Of a stretch of DNA of 64,000 bases, positions 59,488 through 64,000 are shown in pieces (position 1 is the stretch's first letter; every line of letters starts with the position of its first letter). The notes below the pieces were generated by a model that had not been told where the DNA came from, searched no databases, and saw nothing but the letters and a program-made list of their open reading frames with translations. The translations under genes and the position numbers were made by a program. Origin of the DNA: Jackrogersella multiformis (lineage: Eukaryota; Ascomycota; Sordariomycetes; Xylariales; Hypoxylaceae); NCBI GenBank assembly GCA_902806575.1, contig CADCXD010000004.1:992001-1056000 (forward strand), given 5' to 3'.

Positions 59488-62400
59488 ATGTCAAAAGCAA
59501 CAGCAGAATACGTCACAGCGAAAGCTGTCGACTTGAAGACCAAGTCGACGGCAGCTTTCGATATTGCCATCAGCAAAAACCCAGAAAAAGTCCGTGCTAT
59601 GCTCAACATGTGGTTCGTCTCTGAATTTAAGCCTACATTCTATAATGAGCACGAACGATACTCTCAAGGCCTCTCGGCCACGTCAGGCCTTGATGATGTT
59701 GGTTTGCTGGACCCGTACTCATCGGCAGCTGGAAAGCCGGGTGGCGAAGAAGGTCGGTACCCGATACGCATGATCGACCTCGACACGAAGCATCTCGTCA
59801 ATTATCCAAAGATCGGCTCTCAGAGCCAATACTGCATTCTATCGCACAGCTGGAAAGGACGTGAAGTCAATTATAAGTACGTCACCGATGCCAAGACCAA
59901 AGCTTTTAGTCGTGCTCTGGAAACAACCAAGGTCGACAAAAGTCCCAGCGACAAGACGCCCACTAGCACCGCCAAGCTAAATGATATCGATACAATCAAA
60001 CGCCAATGCCAACTAGATATCGTTGAACAAGAAGAGAAAATCAAGGCGTTGGCGTATGAAAGTAAGGTGTCGCTAAAGCTTGGGCTAAGTGATACCTGCA
60101 ACATCGTTGAGGAGCTACTCAAGCGGCGGATCGATGTCCAGATCGTGGAAAAGGGGCATGATGGTCGCGGTGGGATTCAAAGGGCCAAGTCCAAAGTCGC
60201 GGCAGCGCTTGTATCGCGCGACTATGCGGCCATGGAAGACGAAGTCTTCAGACAATTTTTGGAGGACATCGGCCTTGACGATGACAGGGTCGATAAAGTT
60301 ATTAACGTAGAAGCAGGCGATAGTCAATCGATCACAGACATAGCAAACGCCGAGAAAGTCCTTGTCGAGGAGAAGCGGAAGGAGATGGAAGAATCAGACA
60401 AAATCCAATTCTTCGAACACCACCGTCACATTCGCGAGGCCGTCGATGAGTTAATTGGCTGTCTACAACAACTCAAATCCATGACCAAGATTGAGATGGC
60501 CATTGAGAGATCCAAGGAAATCTTCGACAAGAATCCATTCCCAAGGACTGAGAAACGGTACTTGTGGATCGACTCGTGCTGCATAGATAGGGCCAACGAT
60601 GGTGAATACACGAAGAGTATTTCAGCTATGGGGGAATGGTATAAAAATGCCGAGTTCTGCCTTGTTCACTTAGATACCAACAGGGACGTCCCAAAGGACT
60701 CACTAGAGGATTGGCAAGTCCTATATTCCATCATACCTTCTCGGCAACCCAACATCGTTCACTACAAAGACATTATTGACCATAAGCCCGAGTGGCCCAC
60801 ACGAGCCTGGACACTACAGGAACTTGTTATGAGCAAGACAACTTTCTATGTCAATTCCGCTTGGGAGCCTCTCACCAGACCAGTGGAATGTCTTGGCTCG
60901 TGGTACTATTTATATCCACTTGTGTCTCTATACACTAATATGGATACCAATAATCTATATACCTGGTTTCTAAATGGTGAGGACCCTATATCATCCTTGG
61001 CGGGCGTTCTAGATGGAAGTGACATTCAGGTATGGAGGCGTATCTCTTTTTATCCTCTCGTGCATCTAAATATTTTATGTCTTGTTTCCGTCGAAGATAT
61101 CAACTGCAACTCACACACGAAATAGTACAACTACAAGAATCTCGACTGCAACCACCCGACCATTAGTACCGCACAGAAACTTATTGTCATGCTTGAGATA
61201 CTGGATCTTCGCATCCCAAGAGACATTGATATGGATACGGCGCGGCCTCAAATTACCCAATCAATATATGTCGCTGTTTCAAGCCTAACAGCCCCGAGTC
61301 ACGGCACGGTGGACAAAGCAAAGAAGTTGCTTGACAATATCCTATATGCACTCGAACAACGCCTCCCTATCTCCAAACCATACTCACTGGCAGAGCGTGC
61401 GAGACACGCAATCAACATCGTTCTTAAATGCCTAGTGACCCTCATGGAGCTGCCCATCCTTGAGGACAGGGACTATATTGCCGATTTCGGGAACGTCCCT
61501 CAACTCGACCTTTGGCAAAAGGGGCTTATCAGGAGCCGATTCTCAACCCAGAAGGTAATGTCTCTTGTCTGTGGGAGGGACGCCACTGTTATGACCGACC
61601 GCGCGTATTGTCTCATGGGTATGCTTGGAGTGAGATTTCCTACATTCCCCGCGGAAGGTCTAACAAAGGCCCTCTCAAGACTTCTAGACGAAGTCATTAT
61701 CTCCTCAAATGACGTGTCAGTTTTCAACTGGACTGGAAAACAGTATGGTAGTCCTATCAGAGGACGGTCACTATATCCATCATCGCCTGAAGCGTACAAG
61801 GTTGGAAAAGACGAAGAGCGCAAGAAACAAAAGGACCAGAAGCTGGCGGGGCTGCTCCAAATCGAACGATACGAGGTCATGTCAGACTTTCTTGCTATCT
61901 CTGGCATGCTTTTAGATACTATCATGTTTGTTAAGGAACGTCAGCGGAAGAACATTCCTCTCCTCTGGGTGAAGGAGATCCTAAGAGTCATCAAGAGGGC
62001 TAAGTTCGAGCAATTCAAGCCACACATCACAAACATCGGGAAGATTCTCAAGTACATCGAAACAGCATTCAACTCTAAGTTGGCGGCCGAATCTGAGGTT
62101 ACTAGTTCACCTTCTACCTCTGTCTCCAGGGCTGTCTCCTCAGGGACTGCGGAAGCAACCTCGAAACAAAGTAGTACATCCTTTTCTCCCCTAAGCTCGC
62201 TTCAATCTCAAGTCAAGACCCCCTCCCTACCAAAGGAAATGGCATCATTCAAAGCTCCTAAGTTCGGTCGTAAAAAGATTGAACCTGAGGTCACGATGCC
62301 CAAAGCGCCGTCGCAACTATTGTCTGGGCGAGGCGTTGGAGGCTTCAAGACTCCGTCGCTAAAGGGGTTCGGGTGGAAAGACTTAGAGACTTCCCAATCA

Positions 62401-64000
62401 AACACAACACCAACTGAGGTTGAGACACCGAAAGATGGGCCAGAGGTTTCTAGTCTACCATCGACCCCTGTGACACCATCCCTAACAATATCAGACGCCC
62501 CAAAACATTCATTGGATGAACAGGTCTTGGCCTATATTAGCAGCATCAATGTTACCGACGAGACTAGCAAAGATGATGGCAAGAGAGGAGACAAAACAAC
62601 TCCTGAACCAAAGCTACCACCCGAATTGGCAAGCCTACTGGCCGAAATGCCAGCACGCGAATTTTCAAAGCCGCAAATGAAACCTGAAGATGTCGATACC
62701 ATGATCTCGCCAAATCCCATCATCATCAAGAACTCAGGGATTGAGGGCTTATTCGATATCCAACGAGTCGTCGTGTCAATGGCGCAGCCCGAAAAGCTTC
62801 GTAGACAGATCAAGAACGCCGTCAGTCCGCACCAAAGGATTACCGGCTGGTGTATCATTAGCACCGGCTTTGCCAGTTAGTATATCTCATCGTTAATTAC
62901 ACCCAATATTTCCTGCATAGGGTGACTGATTAATGACTCAATACTACAGGGGTCATAGTCAGCTTTTCATGTCCGAAACACATCCTCGAAAAGGAGCTTG
63001 ACATCATCCAAGCAGTTGAGGGTAAGGTTTTGAAGGGAAAGAGTCAAGACGAGAAGTCTAGTAGTGACATAAGCGCAAGCGGGGATGGCTCGACGAAAAA
63101 TAGTCAAGGCGGAGCACAAGTTGCGGATACAGCCTGGCAGAGAACGATCAAGACCAGGTTTAACGCCCCCGAACTTACGAGGAAAGACAAAGATGATGAC
63201 ATCGACTTAGAGGGACCGGAATTTGAGAAAGTCAGAGTGGAAGGCGCTCGGGTAAGCAGGATGATTGGGTTCGTCCAAGAATCAAACCTCACAGAGGTCG
63301 CGGGTGAATGGGTTCTCGCTCGGTTTTCCGGGGTTACGGGTGCGAAATGGTTCCTTTGTTACCTGGAACTAGGCGGCTCCGGGCGCGATTTCTATGGCCA
63401 TCGGATTGCGACGGATGAAATCGATTTTCGTAATGCGTCCCCTGAGATGGGTCTCATAAAGTACTGGGAGTATTACAGTAAGCATAACACCGAGTTCCAT
63501 ATTACTCTATTTACTCCCGTATATTCCCATTGACGGTATGTACTAACTACACACTCTACAGTGATGCAGAAGAAGTACAGACTCTGCAGCATCTTACAAA
63601 AACTGGTTGAAAGCAAGGATTGGGGTAGCTTTAAGACGGAGATGGGTCAAAATATCGCTATGAGGGTGGCCAAGGAAACTGGTCTCGACGTCCAGGGAGA
63701 TGATTCTGAAGGAGATTCCGACGATGAAGACAATGCAAATATATCCGGTACGCTGAAGGATCTAGGTGGGATGGCATTGACCATGGCTGGAGCTGGCCTC
63801 GTACAGCAGTTCTACGAGTGGCAAGCAGAGTACCTGCAAAAGAACCTTTCCGCCGACGTCCTAAAGAAGTTCCCAGCACATATGCAGACCGCGATGGAAA
63901 GCCTTGACGACAACAAGGACTTGATGCCTTCCAGTAAGTTGTTTCTAGTCATTTCTTTCGCACTTTCTAGGCTATTACGTCTGTGCACCTGTCTTACTGT
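59488..64000 (+). CDS. giant HET-domain (heterokaryon incompatibility) protein, 3' truncated by window
   Basis: Exons 59488-61029, 61126-62875, 62950-63477 and 63562-63933 (phases 0,1,1) encode at least 1397 residues. A GTAAGT donor at 63934 starts an intron leading past the edge. Introns are 96, 74 and 84 nt, the third with TACTAAC. All three HET (PF06985) motifs are present: QYCILSHSW (114-122), YLWIDSCCIDRAN (from 358) with MGEWYKNAEFCLVHLD, and TRAWTLQE (438-445). About 235 residues separate motifs 1 and 2, where 60-80 is usual. The insertion is charged and helical (for example IVEQEEKIKALAYES and AEKVLVEEKRKEMEES). After the domain come a helical region with TDRAYCLMGMLGVRFP (a post-HET mark), a Ser/Thr/Pro-rich linker (~800-1000) and a C-terminal part of unknown kind. 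HET proteins trigger cell death on recognising non-self in fused hyphae. A strong hairpin lies at codons 11-25. Confidence 0.85.
59519..59560 (+). repeat. 17-bp stem hairpin inside the start of the HET coding sequence
   Basis: The left arm 59519-59535 pairs with 59541-59560 as 9 bp, then a 3-nt bulge (GGC, 59550-59552), then 8 bp, closing a 5-nt loop (59536-59540). It begins 31 nt after the A of the ATG and is encoded by codons 11-25, so the mRNA would carry a very stable hairpin where ribosomes start elongation. Confidence 0.85.

Noticed and set aside
61123..61125. In-frame TAG ending the HET gene at 61125
   Set aside because: It lies at the 3' end of a 96-nt intron (GTATGG donor at 61030, ATAG acceptor); the frame continues with coherent protein.
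63934..63970. A 37-nt last intron followed by a fifth HET exon inside the window
   Set aside because: 37 nt is below the usual minimum for fungal introns; the acceptor more likely lies beyond 64000.
1..64000. CRISPR arrays, rRNA genes, intact transposons, viral insertions
   Set aside because: No spaced direct-repeat array, no rRNA-like sequence, no terminal repeats with a transposase or reverse-transcriptase frame, and no viral protein motif were seen on reading.

Overview
The window looks like nuclear DNA of a filamentous ascomycete (Pezizomycotina, probably Sordariomycetes; order not determined). Genes are split by short introns, mostly 50-100 nt, with GTRNGT-like donors and CTRAC/CTAAY branch sites. 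The recognisable proteins (MED18, YVH1, VFA1, RTT106, a siderophore transporter, a HET-domain protein) are typical of this group. All gene models were built by hand from reading frame, splice phase and family knowledge; no search was run.

Layout. 0.9-1.6 kb: small secreted protein. 4.9-6.9 kb: siderophore-iron transporter (SIT family, MFS). 8.3-8.8 kb: ambiguous open island. 9.3-10.2 kb: Mediator subunit 18. 11.5-12.5 kb: P/Q-rich protein of unknown function. 12.5-32.3 kb: about 19.8 kb with no supported gene, rich in the palindrome TACCTAGGTA. 32.3-34.4 kb: C2H2 zinc-finger protein. 36.3-37.5 kb: YVH1 phosphatase. 37.5-45.4 kb: second gene-poor stretch. 45.4-49.8 kb: compact conserved block of VFA1 (-), RTT106 (+) and an aldo-keto reductase (-). 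49.8-52.8 kb: AT-rich gap. 52.8-54.5 kb: cytochrome P450 (CYP503/ent-kaurene-oxidase-like). 55.0-57.3 kb: DUF726/TMCO4-type hydrolase (-). 57.6-58.6 kb: a five-exon gene of unknown function (-) whose exons are too short to stand out as ORFs. 59.5 kb to the right edge: a giant HET-domain gene, cut by the window end.

Most genes are housekeeping functions: transcription (MED18, C2H2), chromatin (RTT106), ribosome assembly (YVH1), endosomal sorting (VFA1) and iron uptake. The right end looks accessory. There the HET gene has a long insertion splitting its HET domain and an unusually strong hairpin just after its start codon. It is divergently paired, 925 bp apart, with the newly assembled 226-residue unknown gene. 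This pair is the best candidate here for an undescribed self/non-self recognition locus, but that is inference from layout only.

The other striking signal is the exact 10-bp palindrome TACCTAGGTA. At least 28 copies were read by eye, where about 0.06 would be expected by chance. None lies in a reconstructed exon, and about 17 lie in the 19.8 kb desert.
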